The notes beneath the pieces were generated by a model. The model was given only the letters and a program-made list of their open reading frames with translations. It was not told the origin of the DNA and did not search any database. 64,000 nt of DNA from Rhodobacter sp. (GTDB lineage: Bacteria > Pseudomonadota > Alphaproteobacteria > Rhodobacterales > Rhodobacteraceae): assembly GCA_022824145.1 (NCBI GenBank), contig JAJEAY010000194.1, positions 1 to 64,000 of the forward strand, read 5' to 3'. Shown one piece after another: positions 9,486 to 19,370 of the stretch. The position numbers and the translations under genes were made by a program. Every line of letters begins with the position of its first letter. Positions within the stretch are counted from its first letter, which is position 1.

Positions 9486-10367
9486 TCAGGAACCGCCAGA
9501 AGTTCTCTCGAGACGGCTGAAAAGACGGGAAAGCCCGAAACAGATAACGAAATAGAAAGCCGCAGTCGTAATCCAAGCCTCGAAAATCATGCGCGACGAC
9601 GCGACAAGCTCAACCGTCTTGTAGGTGAGTTCCTGGACCGAAATGAGTGAGAGAATCGAACTGTCCTTGATCAGCGAAATAAACTGGTTGGCAAGCGGCG
9701 GCACCACTTTCTTCATCGCCTGCGGAAGAACGATGTAGCGAAGCTCCTGCAGACCGCTCATCCCGATGGAACGCGCTGCTTCGCGCTGCCCGACCGGAAT
9801 CGACTGCAGCCCGGCCCGAACGATCTCCCCGACGAACGCGCTTTCGAAAAGGGCCAGGACAATCACTCCTGATACCAGCGACGGGAACCGCCGCATGTCA
9901 CCAAAGAACACCTCCCAGACGGCGTTTCCCTCCTGGCGCGCCACGGACCGCGACCAACGCGCCAGATCCAGCGCGTCAATGAGCTGCTGGGAGAGGAAGA
10001 AAAAGAAAATGAAGACCAAGACAACTGGAGGAACGTTGCGCAGGCATTCGAGATAGGTTCGCGCAAGCATGCGTACCGCGAGATTCGACGAACATCGCGC
10101 GATTCCAAGCACCGTGCCCAGAACCACCGCCAGAATGCTGGCGTAGATGCTGATCCGCACGGTCATCGCCAGCCCCTGAAGCAGCAGGTTGGCGAAATAC
10201 TCCTCCCGACCTGTGTGATACCCGATGATGTAGCTGGGAATGACCTCCCAGCGCCATTTGTAGTTCAGCTTCCCTTCGATGGTGAAGAAAATGTAGCCGA
10301 AAAACAGAACCAGGGCGACCAGAATGACGTAGTCCGGCCACCGGAGTTTCCTGATGAATGCGAGCAT
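9486..10367 (-). CDS. Polar amino-acid ABC transporter permease (second)
   Basis: HisM/GltJK-family inner-membrane permease of 293 residues. It has an N-terminal extension with one membrane segment, then the core with the EAA-type loop GQREAARSIGMSGLQELRYIVLPQA, quoted here only by its key residues E-AA-G. It is the last gene of the minus-strand operon ATPase / permease / binding protein / permease, 60 bp after the binding protein. It pairs with the permease at 11303-12145 to form the membrane heterodimer. Confidence 0.9.
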   Translation of the reverse strand: MLAFIRKLRWPDYVILVALVLFFGYIFFTIEGKLNYKWRWEVIPSYIIGYHTGREEYFANLLLQGLAMTVRISIYASILAVVLGTVLGIARCSSNLAVRMLARTYLECLRNVPPVVLVFIFFFFLSQQLIDALDLARWSRSVARQEGNAVWEVFFGDMRRFPSLVSGVIVLALFESAFVGEIVRAGLQSIPVGQREAARSIGMSGLQELRYIVLPQAMKKVVPPLANQFISLIKDSSILSLISVQELTYKTVELVASSRMIFEAWITTAAFYFVICFGLSRLFSRLERTSGGS

Positions 10368-10427
10368 CCCTCGACCGGCGTCGGCCAGCGCCCCGGCACA
10401 AATGGCCGGAGCACCGAACCGTTCCGC

Positions 10428-11261
10428 TTACTGAGCCACCTGGTCCGCCCAGTCTTCAGTCTTGAACCAGTAATCATGGCGCCCCTGCAGCCAGCCGCTG
10501 CGCCATTGCTGGGCGATCCAGTTGTTGAAGAAGTTGAGGGCGTCGGGATCGCCCTTGCGCAGCGCGAAGGCCTCGCCGCTCTGGGCGAACAGTTCTCCTT
10601 CGAAGACATAGAGCGTCTCCGGATAGCGCGCGGCCTCGCGGTTCGGCGTCGGCTGTGACGCCATCGTGGCGTGCGCCTTTCCGTTCAGCACCTCCTGCGA
10701 CGAGGCGCCATCCTCATCGAAGAGAAGCAGCTGAGCCTCAGGGAAAGTTTCCTGAATGACGACCGCGGGCGTCGCGCCGCGTCGCGCGGCGAAGACAACG
10801 TCCGGCGAGTTGAAGTCATCCAGGGAGAATCCGCCCGCCAGTTCCATGTTGGCCATGATAGCGAGGCCGGAATAGGCGTAGGGATCGGTGAAATTGACCG
10901 TCAGGTTCCGCTGCGCGGTGATGGACATCCCGGAAATGATCACGTCGAAGTTCCCGGAAACCAGCGCCGGAATGATGCCGTCCCATGCAGTCGGGACGAA
11001 CTCAGCTTCAACGCCCATGTCTTCGGCCAGCTGCCTCCCGACATCAAGCTCGAAGCCAATCAGGTCACCGTTTTTGTCCCGCATCGACCAAGGCACAAAA
11101 AGTGAAAGTCCAATACGGACCACTCCGTCCCGCTTGATCTGTTCGATCACGCTCTCCGAACTCAGTGCCTGTGTGGCCTGCTGTGCAGCGGCGGGAAGCG
11201 CTGCTCCAATCAAAACGGCGGCGGCAACAGCGGCGCCCATCGTTCTACGCGCAAGTTTCAT
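10428..11261 (-). CDS. Polar amino-acid ABC transporter substrate-binding protein
   Basis: Periplasmic binding protein of the SBP_bac_3 family, 277 residues. ATG 11261 follows AGGAGAGACACA and opens a signal peptide ending PAAA/QQ. The mature part shows VVRIGLSLFVPWSM, GFELDVGRQLAEDMG, FDVIISGMSIT and the lobe-2 ligand region. The in-frame ATG at 11306 is rejected because it would bury the signal peptide. The neighbouring permeases and ATPase complete the importer; the exact amino acid is not deducible. Confidence 0.93.
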   Translation of the reverse strand: MKLARRTMGAAVAAAVLIGAALPAAAQQATQALSSESVIEQIKRDGVVRIGLSLFVPWSMRDKNGDLIGFELDVGRQLAEDMGVEAEFVPTAWDGIIPALVSGNFDVIISGMSITAQRNLTVNFTDPYAYSGLAIMANMELAGGFSLDDFNSPDVVFAARRGATPAVVIQETFPEAQLLLFDEDGASSQEVLNGKAHATMASQPTPNREAARYPETLYVFEGELFAQSGEAFALRKGDPDALNFFNNWIAQQWRSGWLQGRHDYWFKTEDWADQVAQ

Positions 11262-11302
11262 TGTGTCTCTCCTTTGCTTGGTTGATTCAATCCGATGACA
11301 GA

Positions 11303-12145
11303 TCATTGAACTACAGCATATCTGCGCTCCAGATAGGATACGCCGACTGACAGAATCAGGGTCACTGCCAAATAGACAACTGCGACAGTAAACCAGATTT
11401 CGAAGCTCATGTAAGTGTCCGAGATAATGTTGCGTCCTACCGTGGTCAGCTCGGCGACTGCGATCACGCTGACGATCGCGGACGATTTGACAAGATGCAC
11501 TGCCTCACCGGTCATTGGCGGCAACATGAAGCGGATCGACTGAGGCAGAACGATATAGCGGTAGCACTGGCCAGTGGACATCCCAATTGACCTTGCGGCT
11601 TCCCACTGGCCCTTCGGGATCGCGTTGACGCCCGCCCGGAAAATCTCGGATATCAGCGCCGAATGGAAAACCGCCAGGGTCAGGATGCTGGCCCAAAAAC
11701 GGTCCAAGCCGAAGATCTGCCCGATCACATAGTAAATGAGATAGAGCAGGACGAGGAGCGGAATGTTCCGCACCAGTTCAAGGAAGCAGATTGCAACCGC
11801 CGTTCCAACGACTAGGCCGGAGAGCCTAAGCAGGGCAACAAACAGGCCGATCGCAACGGCAAGCGCGAATGACAGGACCGACAGCTTGATCGTTGCCACA
11901 AGACCGATGACGATCTCCCCCCACTGGAATCCGTTTTCCGTGTATGAGAACAGATACTGCGGCACCCGGTACCACTGCCAGTTATAGCCCATGTTACGGG
12001 CGCCAACATACGAGCCGTATACAATCAGCCCTATGACAGCCACATAGATGACGCATGCCATTGGCACTGAATTGAGGATCCTTTGGTGTACAGGCCGCCT
12101 CGGAGCTGCGGAAACGCGCGAAACAGAGTCTCCCGTCGCAGCCAT
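11303..12145 (-). CDS. Polar amino-acid ABC transporter permease (first)
   Basis: HisQ/GltJ-family permease, 280 residues, with the loop GQWEAARSIGMSTGQ near residues 185-200. It begins three bases after the ATPase gene ends, so the two are co-transcribed. The N-terminal 40 residues add a segment before the core, as in the partner permease at 9486-10367. Confidence 0.92.
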   Translation of the reverse strand: MAATGDSVSRVSAAPRRPVHQRILNSVPMACVIYVAVIGLIVYGSYVGARNMGYNWQWYRVPQYLFSYTENGFQWGEIVIGLVATIKLSVLSFALAVAIGLFVALLRLSGLVVGTAVAICFLELVRNIPLLVLLYLIYYVIGQIFGLDRFWASILTLAVFHSALISEIFRAGVNAIPKGQWEAARSIGMSTGQCYRYIVLPQSIRFMLPPMTGEAVHLVKSSAIVSVIAVAELTTVGRNIISDTYMSFEIWFTVAVVYLAVTLILSVGVSYLERRYAVVQ

Positions 12146-12148
12146 CCG

Positions 12149-12892
12149 TCAGTGTTCCAGAATCTGGTCAAGAAAGAGGCGGCAGCGGTCACTCGACGGG
12201 TTCGTGAAGAATGTATCCGGCGGCGCCTCTTCTACGATCCTTCCCTCTTCCATGAAGACCATCTTGTCGGCGACTTTTCGGGCGAAGCCCATCTCGTGGG
12301 TGACGACCACCATGGTCATTCCCGTTCCAGCCAGTTCGACCATGACGTCAAGTACCTCGTTGATCATTTCCGGATCGAGCGCGGAGGTTGGTTCGTCGAA
12401 CAGCATGATGCGCGGTTCCATGCAGAGAGCGCGGGCGATCGCAACCCGCTGCTGCTGTCCGCCCGAAAGTTGGGAGGGATACTTTTCGGCCTGCTCCGGT
12501 ATATGAACCCGATCAAGAAGTGTCCGCGCCATCTCCTCGGCTTTGTTCCGAGGTGTTCGGCGCACTTTCATTGGGCCTATCATCAGGTTCTCGATGACTG
12601 ACAGATGCGGGAACAGGTTGAACTGCTGAAACACCATTCCAACTTCCTGACGCAGCCTGCGGATGTCTTTCGATCCCTCGAACACGTCGATTCCATCCAC
12701 CACCAACGATCCCGAATCATGTCCTTCCAACCCGTTGAAACAGCGGATCAGGGTTGACTTTCCCGAACCGGACGGTCCGCAGACCACTACGCGTTCGCCC
12801 CTTTCAACGCTGATGCATATGTCTTTCAGAACATGGAAATCCCCGAAAAACTTGTTCAGACCAGTTGCCTCGATGATCGAGCGGGTGTTCAT
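12149..12892 (-). CDS. Polar amino-acid ABC transporter ATP-binding protein
   Basis: Cytoplasmic ATPase of the GlnQ/HisP/AapP group, 247 residues. It shows Walker A GPSGSGKST, signature LSGGQQQRVAIARAL, Walker B IMLFDEPTSALD and the switch histidine in VVVTHEMGFA. It is the first gene of the operon, so a promoter should lie in 12893-13203. Confidence 0.96.
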   Translation of the reverse strand: MNTRSIIEATGLNKFFGDFHVLKDICISVERGERVVVCGPSGSGKSTLIRCFNGLEGHDSGSLVVDGIDVFEGSKDIRRLRQEVGMVFQQFNLFPHLSVIENLMIGPMKVRRTPRNKAEEMARTLLDRVHIPEQAEKYPSQLSGGQQQRVAIARALCMEPRIMLFDEPTSALDPEMINEVLDVMVELAGTGMTMVVVTHEMGFARKVADKMVFMEEGRIVEEAPPDTFFTNPSSDRCRLFLDQILEH

Positions 12893-13203
12893 GGAACCGC
12901 GCTTTCAGACATCGACGGTCCACTCCGACAAGGAATCAGATAGCTGGCAGCGGTCACAGCCATGGACCCTGCTGCCGAATTTCGCCGGTCAATGAAGAAT
13001 GGGCAGGCCGTGCGCATTCAACCAATTCCCAGTGGCCGTGTATACGTCATCCGCAAATGCCCGCACGGATCGCTGCAACAATGGTAGTCAGGACGGCAAT
13101 CTCCAATCCTTGCGTTTACGTGACTATAGCTGCATTGCTTAAAACGCAAGGCGCGGGTTCGCCACGCCAACGGCAGGTATAGACCCACAGACACGGTGAA
13201 CGA
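12893..13203. other. Divergent intergenic region
   Basis: 311 bases between the divergent amino-acid ABC operon and the peroxidase-like gene. It should carry both promoters. I see no RNA gene or strong palindrome. Confidence 0.5.
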
Positions 13204-13782
13204 ATGTCCGCTTGGATCAGGATGGTTCCGGACGAGGATGCCAGCGACGCGCTGGCCGACGCCCTGAACGAGGCCCGCACACCCCACGGAACTGTGGACA
13301 ATGTGATGCGGGTTCACTCATTGCGCCCGAACACCATGCGAGGTCATGTTCTGCTTTACCGAGCCTGCCTCCACGACGAGGAAAACACCGTTCCGACATG
13401 GTTCCAGGAAGTTGTCGGCTCCTATGTCTCGATCCTGAACGGATGCGGCTATTCCACAGCCAACCATTGGGCCAACGCGAGGCATCTGATCGATGACGCG
13501 ACGCGTTCCGACAGCATTGAGACAGCGCTCAGGAACCGCCGTCCGCAGGACGTGTTTTCCGGTCGCGAGCTCGCCGCGCTTCTGTATGCGGAACAGCTGA
13601 CGCTCCATCCCGCCGAAATGGAGGAAAGCGACGTGACCGCCCTACGGGAAGCAGGTTGGAATGACGGCGAAATCCTGGAGCTGAATCAGATCGTCTGCTA
13701 TTTCAGCTATGCCAACAGACTGCTCAACGGGTTGGGGGTCACTACCGAGGGTGACGTCGTCGGATATTATTCCGAGCCGTGA
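13204..13782 (+). CDS. Alkylhydroperoxidase-like (carboxymuconolactone decarboxylase fold) protein
   Basis: 192-residue protein resembling uncharacterised peroxidase-related enzymes of the AhpD/CMD fold. The region E69-VVGSYVSILNGCGYSTANH matches the family active-site helix, but the usual C-x-x-C is C81-G-Y-S84, with H88 kept. Loss of the second cysteine argues against the normal disulfide peroxidase cycle. The rest (FSGRELAALLYAEQLTLHP, LNQIVCYFSYANRLLNGLGV) fits the family C-terminal half. It is a single gene between an ABC operon and a MATE exporter. Confidence 0.8.
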   Translation: MSAWIRMVPDEDASDALADALNEARTPHGTVDNVMRVHSLRPNTMRGHVLLYRACLHDEENTVPTWFQEVVGSYVSILNGCGYSTANHWANARHLIDDATRSDSIETALRNRRPQDVFSGRELAALLYAEQLTLHPAEMEESDVTALREAGWNDGEILELNQIVCYFSYANRLLNGLGVTTEGDVVGYYSEP

Positions 13783-14028
13783 GCCTTTCATCTGGAGAAA
13801 GACGGCTCTGCAACCGGTTCAGCGGATTTGCGAGTATGGGTCGGAGAACAAAGCCGAAGGCATGCCTGGCTGAACTTTCGATGCGGTATTTTAAGGATTG
13901 TCCGAGGGAATTCAGGCTAAGTTCCGTGCTGGCAGCAAATCCGTCCCACCCGGTCGGTCCCCTTCCGTTAAATTCACAGCCGCCAACGCCTGCGGGTCCG
14001 CTATCGCTTTGCGGCCGACGTTTCCGCC

Positions 14029-15423
14029 ATGAGCGTTAACGCCGCAAGCGACCTCACTAGAGGTGCGGTTGCATCGCATTTTCGCAGGCTGGCGGTTCCG
14101 GCCGCCATCGGCATGCTGTTCAACACGCTCTACAACGTCGTCGACATGTTCTTCGCCGGCCTGCTGTCAACGAGTGCACAGGCTGGTCTGGCCCTCGGTT
14201 TCCAGGCGTTTTTCATCGCTATGTCCGTCGGGATCGGTCTGGGAGCCGCAATGGGCTCGATCGTTGGAAACGCTCTGGGCGCAAGGAACCGGCGTCTGGC
14301 GCGCCGCGCCGCAGCCCAGGGAGTGAGCTTCGGGATCCTTGCCTCGTTGGCTCTGATGCTCGCGGGCACCTGGTACGGCACCAGACTCCTTGAGCTTGTT
14401 TCCGAGCCCGGCCCTTACCGCGATGCCGGAACCAGCTATTACCTTATCCTGTCCCTGTCGCTCCCCGGATTCCTTGTCGCTTTCGCCTGCAACGGCGTCC
14501 TGCAGGCGCACGGCGACGGACGATCGATGCAACGTGCGCTGATCGCGGCGTTTTTTGCGAACATCGCCCTGAATCCGCTTATGATATTCGGAATTCCCGG
14601 GATCTGGGGCGGGATGGGGTTTGACGGACTGGCAGCGTCTACCGTCGTCAGCCAGACCGGCGTAATGGCGTTCATGGTGTCCAGACTGTTTCGGCTTGAC
14701 ACGATGGCCAGGATACGGCCCGCCCATCTCATTCCGCGCAAGGCCATGTTCCGCGATATTCTTTACCAGGCGCTTCCGACGGCCTTCGCGCTGGTGATCA
14801 ATTTTCTGTCAGGATTTGTGGTTCAGTTCGTTCTGAAAGGTTTCGGAGAGCACGCCATTGCGGGATTTGGGATTGCGATCCGGCTGGAACAGATACTGCT
14901 GCTGCCCGTGCTCGGAGTGACCGGCGCTCTTCTTCCGATCGCTGCGCAGGCCATCGGAGCAAAGGATTACGGGCGTGCCCGCGCAGCGCTGTTCCACTGC
15001 TGGAAGACCGGATTCGTCATGACCGCCCTTGCGTTTCCCATCCTTTGGATCCTTGGGCGCCCTGTTCTGGGCCTCTTTACCGACGACGAAGACGTGATTC
15101 GGGTCGGGCTGGCCTATCTCAGAGTCGAGAGCTTCATTCTTCCGGTCTACATGATGCTGTTCGCGATCAACTCATTCCTTCAGGCGCTGAAACGCCCGGT
15201 CTGGTCTGTCTGGATCGGACTTTACCGCCAGGGGTTTGGAATCGCTTTCTTTGTCTGGATATTCGTTGGGATCCTCGAGTTTGACGAGACCGGAGTCTGG
15301 TTTGGCGTGGCGTCAGCCGTAACGACCGGTCTTCTGATTGCGCTGGCAATCACGTCACGCGTCGCAAACCAGAGCATCGGAGGTCTATGGCGAAAATCCG
15401 AAGTGTCAGGCAGAAGCCTGTGA
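14029..15423 (+). CDS. MATE family efflux transporter
   Basis: 464-residue inner-membrane exporter with about 12 hydrophobic segments in two six-helix halves, as in the NorM/DinF family. Family-like stretches are AIGMLFNTLYNVVDMFFAG near residue 27, LGARNRRLARRAAAQGV at the first loop, NIALNPLMIFG, and GAKDYGRARAALF in the second half. MATE proteins export cationic drugs or metabolites using Na+ or H+. No regulator is adjacent and the ribosome site is weak. The product exported is unknown. Confidence 0.9.
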   Translation: MSVNAASDLTRGAVASHFRRLAVPAAIGMLFNTLYNVVDMFFAGLLSTSAQAGLALGFQAFFIAMSVGIGLGAAMGSIVGNALGARNRRLARRAAAQGVSFGILASLALMLAGTWYGTRLLELVSEPGPYRDAGTSYYLILSLSLPGFLVAFACNGVLQAHGDGRSMQRALIAAFFANIALNPLMIFGIPGIWGGMGFDGLAASTVVSQTGVMAFMVSRLFRLDTMARIRPAHLIPRKAMFRDILYQALPTAFALVINFLSGFVVQFVLKGFGEHAIAGFGIAIRLEQILLLPVLGVTGALLPIAAQAIGAKDYGRARAALFHCWKTGFVMTALAFPILWILGRPVLGLFTDDEDVIRVGLAYLRVESFILPVYMMLFAINSFLQALKRPVWSVWIGLYRQGFGIAFFVWIFVGILEFDETGVWFGVASAVTTGLLIALAITSRVANQSIGGLWRKSEVSGRSL

Positions 15424-15582
15424 TACGGTTTCGGAGGCGACCTTCGTTCTCTGATTCCAATTCGATAGGCGATTTCTGTGCTGACCCGCGGACGATAACG
15501 AATCCGAGGGACAGGGATGCCAACCCTGCCCGGTAAACCACACGCTTCAGCCATCACTCTTCGAGGTCGACGGTTACCTTCA

Positions 15583-16005
15583 TCAAGGTGTGAGGCGCCG
15601 CGCCCTCGCGCCGCGTTCGATTGCGGCGGCGGCGAGCCGGTCGATTGAGAGTTCGTAACGGATCTCACGCAGGAAAATCAGCTCGTCCTCACCCAAACGT
15701 CCGTCCGCTGCCGCCACTTCGCAGGCCAAAGCATACGCTGTCTCAAACATACGCTCCGGAAGGGAAGACCGGATCAAGCCGAAGAACATGTCAAGGCCGT
15801 CCTTCTCCTCAAACAGGTCGAGCACCGTCTTTGAGACATGCTGAAACCGGTTCTTGTCGTATTCAGCGAAGGCGGGAAGGCCATCAACCAATGACTCGAT
15901 GCAGACGAGCTCCGAGGTTTTTATATTCCTGTCGCTGGCGGATGTGGCAATCATCACGGCAACCAACGCATCCTGGGCAGACAGGGAGGGAGGGGTCTTT
16001 GGCAA
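15583..16005 (-). CDS. TerB-like protein, TTG start
   Basis: 140-residue member of the tellurite-resistance TerB family: LSAQDALVAVMIATSASD, then LVDGLPAFAEYDKNRF, then FETAYALACEVAAADG and the GRLGEDELIFL repeat-like acidic helix. I choose the TTG at 16005 because it starts the conserved LPKTPPSLSAQD block and has AAGGA eight bases upstream. A longer ATG-started frame (16203) would overlap the divergent lysyl-tRNA synthetase gene by 80 bases and adds residues unlike the family. The molecular role of single TerB proteins is not established. Confidence 0.85.
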   Translation of the reverse strand: MPKTPPSLSAQDALVAVMIATSASDRNIKTSELVCIESLVDGLPAFAEYDKNRFQHVSKTVLDLFEEKDGLDMFFGLIRSSLPERMFETAYALACEVAAADGRLGEDELIFLREIRYELSIDRLAAAAIERGARARRLTP

Positions 16006-16123
16006 GGCAGCGATCCTTTTTGGAGTCTGTTGCAGTGCAGCATATTGACGCGACAGCGCACCGGCAATAGTCAGAGGCACTCCCCACACAGGGCCTGCGG
16101 GCCTGCCGACGAAAGAACGCGAA

Positions 16124-17707
16124 ATGTGCAATCTGCGCGACGCTGCTATGAATTCCAAGGCATGGCCCTTCGAGGAAGCGCGACGCCTGCTCAGGCGCTT
16201 CAAGTCATCTCCGCCCGAAAAAGGCTATGTGCTGTTTGAAACCGGCTACGGTCCCAGCGGTCTGCCACATATCGGCACATTCGGGGAAGTCCAGCGCACC
16301 ATAATGGTGCAGCGCGCATTTGCAGCGGTCTCCGACATACCGACAAAACTCATCTGCTTCTCGGACGATATGGATGGGCTGCGCAAAGTTCCCGACAATG
16401 TCCCGAACAGGGAGCGGATGGAGGAAGACCTCCATTTGCCGCTGTCAAAGGTAAGGGATCCGTTCGGAACGCACGACAGTTTCGGCGCACACAACAACGC
16501 ACGGCTTAATGCGTTTCTGGATTCGTTCGGATTCGAATACGAATTCGCCTCTTCGTCGGAATACTACACGTCCGGCCGGTTCGACGAGATGCTTCTGACC
16601 GCCCTCGAACGGTTCGACGACATAATGGAAATCATGTTGCCGACGCTGGGACCGGAACGGCGGGCCACCTATTCTCCGTTTCTGCCGGTATCGCCAAAGT
16701 CCGGCCATGTCCTTCAGGTGCCCACGGTCGAGAGGAACGCCCGCAAGGGAACGATCGTCTACGACGAACCGGATGGCGAGCGGGTAGAAGTGCCGGTTAC
16801 GGGCGGAAGCGTAAAGATGCAATGGAAGCCTGACTGGGCGCTGCGGTGGGCAGCACTGGGCGTTGACTATGAGATGTCGGGCAAAGACCTGATCGATTCT
16901 GTCAAGCAGGCAAACCGGATCTGCCGTGCCCTTGGACGACGTCCGCCTGAATCGCTGACCTACGAACTGTTCCTCGACGATCAGGGCCGCAAGATTTCGA
17001 AATCGAAAGGCAACGGCCTGTCAATGGAGGAATGGCTGGCCTATGCATCTCCGGGAAGCCTCGGATACTTCATGTACCAAAAGCCGAAAACGGCGAAACG
17101 GCTTCATTTTGACGTGATTCCCAAGACGGTGGACGAATACCACCAGCAGCTCCGCACCTATCAGAAGCAGGATCTCGCGCAGCGGCTAGCAAATCCTGTG
17201 CATCACGTCCACGGGTCCGACATTCCTGAATCCAGTATGGTCATTCAGTTCGCGATGCTGCTGAACCTCGCCTCAGTTAGCCATGCCGAGAGCAGGGAAA
17301 CGCTCTGGGGATTCATCCAGCGCTACGCTCCGGACGTTTCGCCGGACACGCATCCGGATCTTGACGAGGCCGCTGGATTCGCGGTCCAGTATTTCAATGA
17401 CCTCGTGAAGCCGACGAAGACGTTCCGTTCCGCGGATTCAAAGGAACGCGCGGCGCTGGAGGATCTGCGTGACCGGCTGCGCAGCTGGAATGGAGGGATG
17501 GATCCCGAAGAACTCCAGTCAATGGTGTTCGCAGTTGGGAAGGCGCACGAATTCGAGCCATTGCGCGAATGGTTCAGGGCGCTCTACGAAGTGCTGCTTG
17601 GCGCATCACAAGGGCCAAGATTTGGCGGGTTTATCGCGCTTTTCGGAATAGATGAGACTGCCAAACTGATCGATGACGCTCTGTCCAACCGGCTTGCGGA
17701 GCAATAG
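16124..17707 (+). CDS. lysK: Class I lysyl-tRNA synthetase
   Basis: Charges tRNA-Lys; this archaeal-type class I enzyme replaces the class II LysS in many alphaproteobacteria. Length is 527 residues. The class I HIGH motif is H49-I-G-T in GLPHIGT and the KMSKS motif is K290-I-S-K-S294. The start at 16124 gives MCNLRDAAMNSKAWPFEEAR, which resembles the N-terminus I recall for related proteins; ATG 16148 is the alternative. It is divergent from the TerB-like gene, an arrangement I associate with Rhodobacterales. Confidence 0.95.
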   Translation: MCNLRDAAMNSKAWPFEEARRLLRRFKSSPPEKGYVLFETGYGPSGLPHIGTFGEVQRTIMVQRAFAAVSDIPTKLICFSDDMDGLRKVPDNVPNRERMEEDLHLPLSKVRDPFGTHDSFGAHNNARLNAFLDSFGFEYEFASSSEYYTSGRFDEMLLTALERFDDIMEIMLPTLGPERRATYSPFLPVSPKSGHVLQVPTVERNARKGTIVYDEPDGERVEVPVTGGSVKMQWKPDWALRWAALGVDYEMSGKDLIDSVKQANRICRALGRRPPESLTYELFLDDQGRKISKSKGNGLSMEEWLAYASPGSLGYFMYQKPKTAKRLHFDVIPKTVDEYHQQLRTYQKQDLAQRLANPVHHVHGSDIPESSMVIQFAMLLNLASVSHAESRETLWGFIQRYAPDVSPDTHPDLDEAAGFAVQYFNDLVKPTKTFRSADSKERAALEDLRDRLRSWNGGMDPEELQSMVFAVGKAHEFEPLREWFRALYEVLLGASQGPRFGGFIALFGIDETAKLIDDALSNRLAEQ

Positions 17708-18078
17708 TGTCCCTTTGGACAAGGCTCAGGTAGATAAAGGCGCAAAGTTGACCAAGAGCGAAGTGCGCGTCCCGACTTGCGTGATGTTCCTTCTACGCTT
17801 CCATTCAATTGCGGCCGGATGCTGATTCGCCTTCGCAGCCGCGGTTCGACCATTCCAGTCGACCGTAGTGACGCGCGGGACAATGACCATGCTGGATGCG
17901 TGGTGGACCTGAGTGGGGTGTATTATCCATCGGGGGATCCCTCAGGACAGTCGTCCAAGCGACGCGGCAATGTCTTCGAACGGCCTCTGGATTGAATCCG
18001 GATCGTTCGGAATCCGCGAGAAGGATGGCATCGCCCCTTGACGCCGGGATTCCACTCAATTACCAACCCGCACGGCAT
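17708..18078. other. Gene-free stretch upstream of tRNA-Met
   Basis: 371 bases after lysK. I see no gene. It should contain the tRNA promoter near its right end. Confidence 0.5.
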
Positions 18079-18155
18079 GGCGGAGTAGCTCAGTTGGTCA
18101 GAGCAGAGGAATCATAATCCTTGTGTCGGGGGTTCAAGTCCCTCCTCCGCTACCA
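18079..18155 (+). tRNA. tRNA-Met (CAU), elongator type
   Basis: 77-nt cloverleaf with acceptor GGCGGAG pairing CUCCGCU, D arm GCUC/GAGC, anticodon stem GAGGA/UCCUU with loop AUCAUAA (anticodon CAU), T loop UUCAAGU and encoded CCA. The G1:U72 wobble and stems fit elongator tRNA-Met of alphaproteobacteria; tRNA-Ile2 also has CAU but normally different arms. A decayed gene on the opposite strand ends inside its 3' end. Confidence 0.93.
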
Positions 18156-18347
18156 GGCTCTCTGACGCCTTGAGCCACCGTCGAACACAGTCACGTTGTC
18201 ATACACACCCGCCCTGAAAGCGGCGACCCCGGCGGTGAGATTTTCCTGGGTAGGATTCGGGTCAACATCAGGAAACACCGCCCGCCCCTGCCCTGAAGCT
18301 TCAAATGCGTCGAGCGTCATTGACACGATTTTCAGGCTCGGCGGCGC
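18150..18347 (-). pseudogene. Iron-containing alcohol dehydrogenase, N-terminal fragment
   Basis: An open minus-strand frame without a proper start reads DAFEASGQGRAVFPDVDPNP, then AGVAAFRAGVYDNVTVFDGGS, and stops in a TAG that overlaps the tRNA-Met 3' end. Iron-type ADHs have the same order: a small N-terminal NAD-binding part with VDPNPT.xN...G..AFRAGG.D.V.A.GGGS. The fragment lacks everything after the glycine loop. Truncation exactly at a tRNA 3' end is the usual mark of an integration event. Confidence 0.6.
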
Positions 18348-19001
18348 ATGCGTCGCCTGTTTCGGCGGTTCGCCCAGGACTGAATCTAATGTCAGTCGGA
18401 TAAAGATCAGTTGGAAGCCATGTTCACCATTCAGAGGTTCGTTCAGCGGAAAACAGCACTGGAGGTACGGAAATATTCACACGAATAGGTGTAATGCATA
18501 GAGACCGGACACACGTGCGTCGCATCTCGATAGCCTTAAAAATCTGTTCGGTTTCCGCGACTTCTTCCGCCATTGTTGCCCGTAACCCTATCCACAACTC
18601 GATGCACTAGAAGTCACTTTGGCGACAGATGGGAGAAGCGGCAACTTTCCTTCCAGTCCCCGTCCTGCGCTTGGCAGACTCTAGTCTGTCTGGGTTGGAC
18701 TGACGGCCGAGCGACCGGGTTCGCTGTTATGCAACAGTCGGCCAGTTCCTGCCTTTAAAGTCGTGATTCTCCACTCCGGCTTACCTTTCATCTGATATTT
18801 GGAACTGCGGCAACTTCTGGAGCACGAGATTGCTGTTACGTTCTGCAATCCAACCATGATGCTATGTTCTGATCGAGTCGCTAAATTGCCACGAACACCA
18901 TTTAGGCGGCGAGCGCACCGACAATGAAAACGCCGTTGGCCAAGATCTCTGGATGTATGTACCTCTTCACGACTTTACCACCGGGCCTGAAGGCTGTGCG
19001 C
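18348..19001. other. Gene-free stretch
   Basis: Beyond the iron-ADH fragment I recognise nothing up to the VOC gene. Base use is more AT-rich and irregular than in the genes around it, as in decayed DNA. Confidence 0.5.
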
Positions 19002-19370
19002 CTATCGGTGCTGATCAATCAGGACGGTATTGCCGTCAGGGTCAGTCACCACAAAACTGGCCGGTCCTTCGTCACCTCCCTGCTCTTGGGTTATCCCCAG
19101 TCCAGCGGCGGCGAGCTTTGATTTGATCTCGCGGACATCGGTGAAAGGATCGGTGTTCTGGGCAGACTGATCCCAGCCCGGATTAAAGGTGAGCATCATA
19201 CCCTCGAACATGCCCTGAAAGAGGCCGATCACTGCCTCACCATTCTTTAGGATGAGATAGTTGTGCTCGGACATATCCGCAAAAGCTTCAAATCCGAGCG
19301 CTTCGTAAAATGCGCGTGACTCTGCGAGGTCATTCACACCTAAGCTTATGGAAAACGCGCCAAGCTGCAT
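19002..19370 (-). CDS. VOC (glyoxalase/bleomycin-resistance fold) family protein
   Basis: 122 residues with two beta-alpha-beta-beta-beta modules: SISLGVNDLAESRAFYEALGF at the start and FVVTDPDGNTVLID at the end, the second being the common VOC signature. A glutamate or histidine at metal positions is possible, but the reaction cannot be assigned. It stands alone in the accessory region after tRNA-Met. Confidence 0.88.
   Translation of the reverse strand: MQLGAFSISLGVNDLAESRAFYEALGFEAFADMSEHNYLILKNGEAVIGLFQGMFEGMMLTFNPGWDQSAQNTDPFTDVREIKSKLAAAGLGITQEQGGDEGPASFVVTDPDGNTVLIDQHR

Noticed and set aside
16006..16203. Upstream ATG for the TerB-like gene
   Set aside because: Would overlap the divergent lysK gene and add residues unlike the family.
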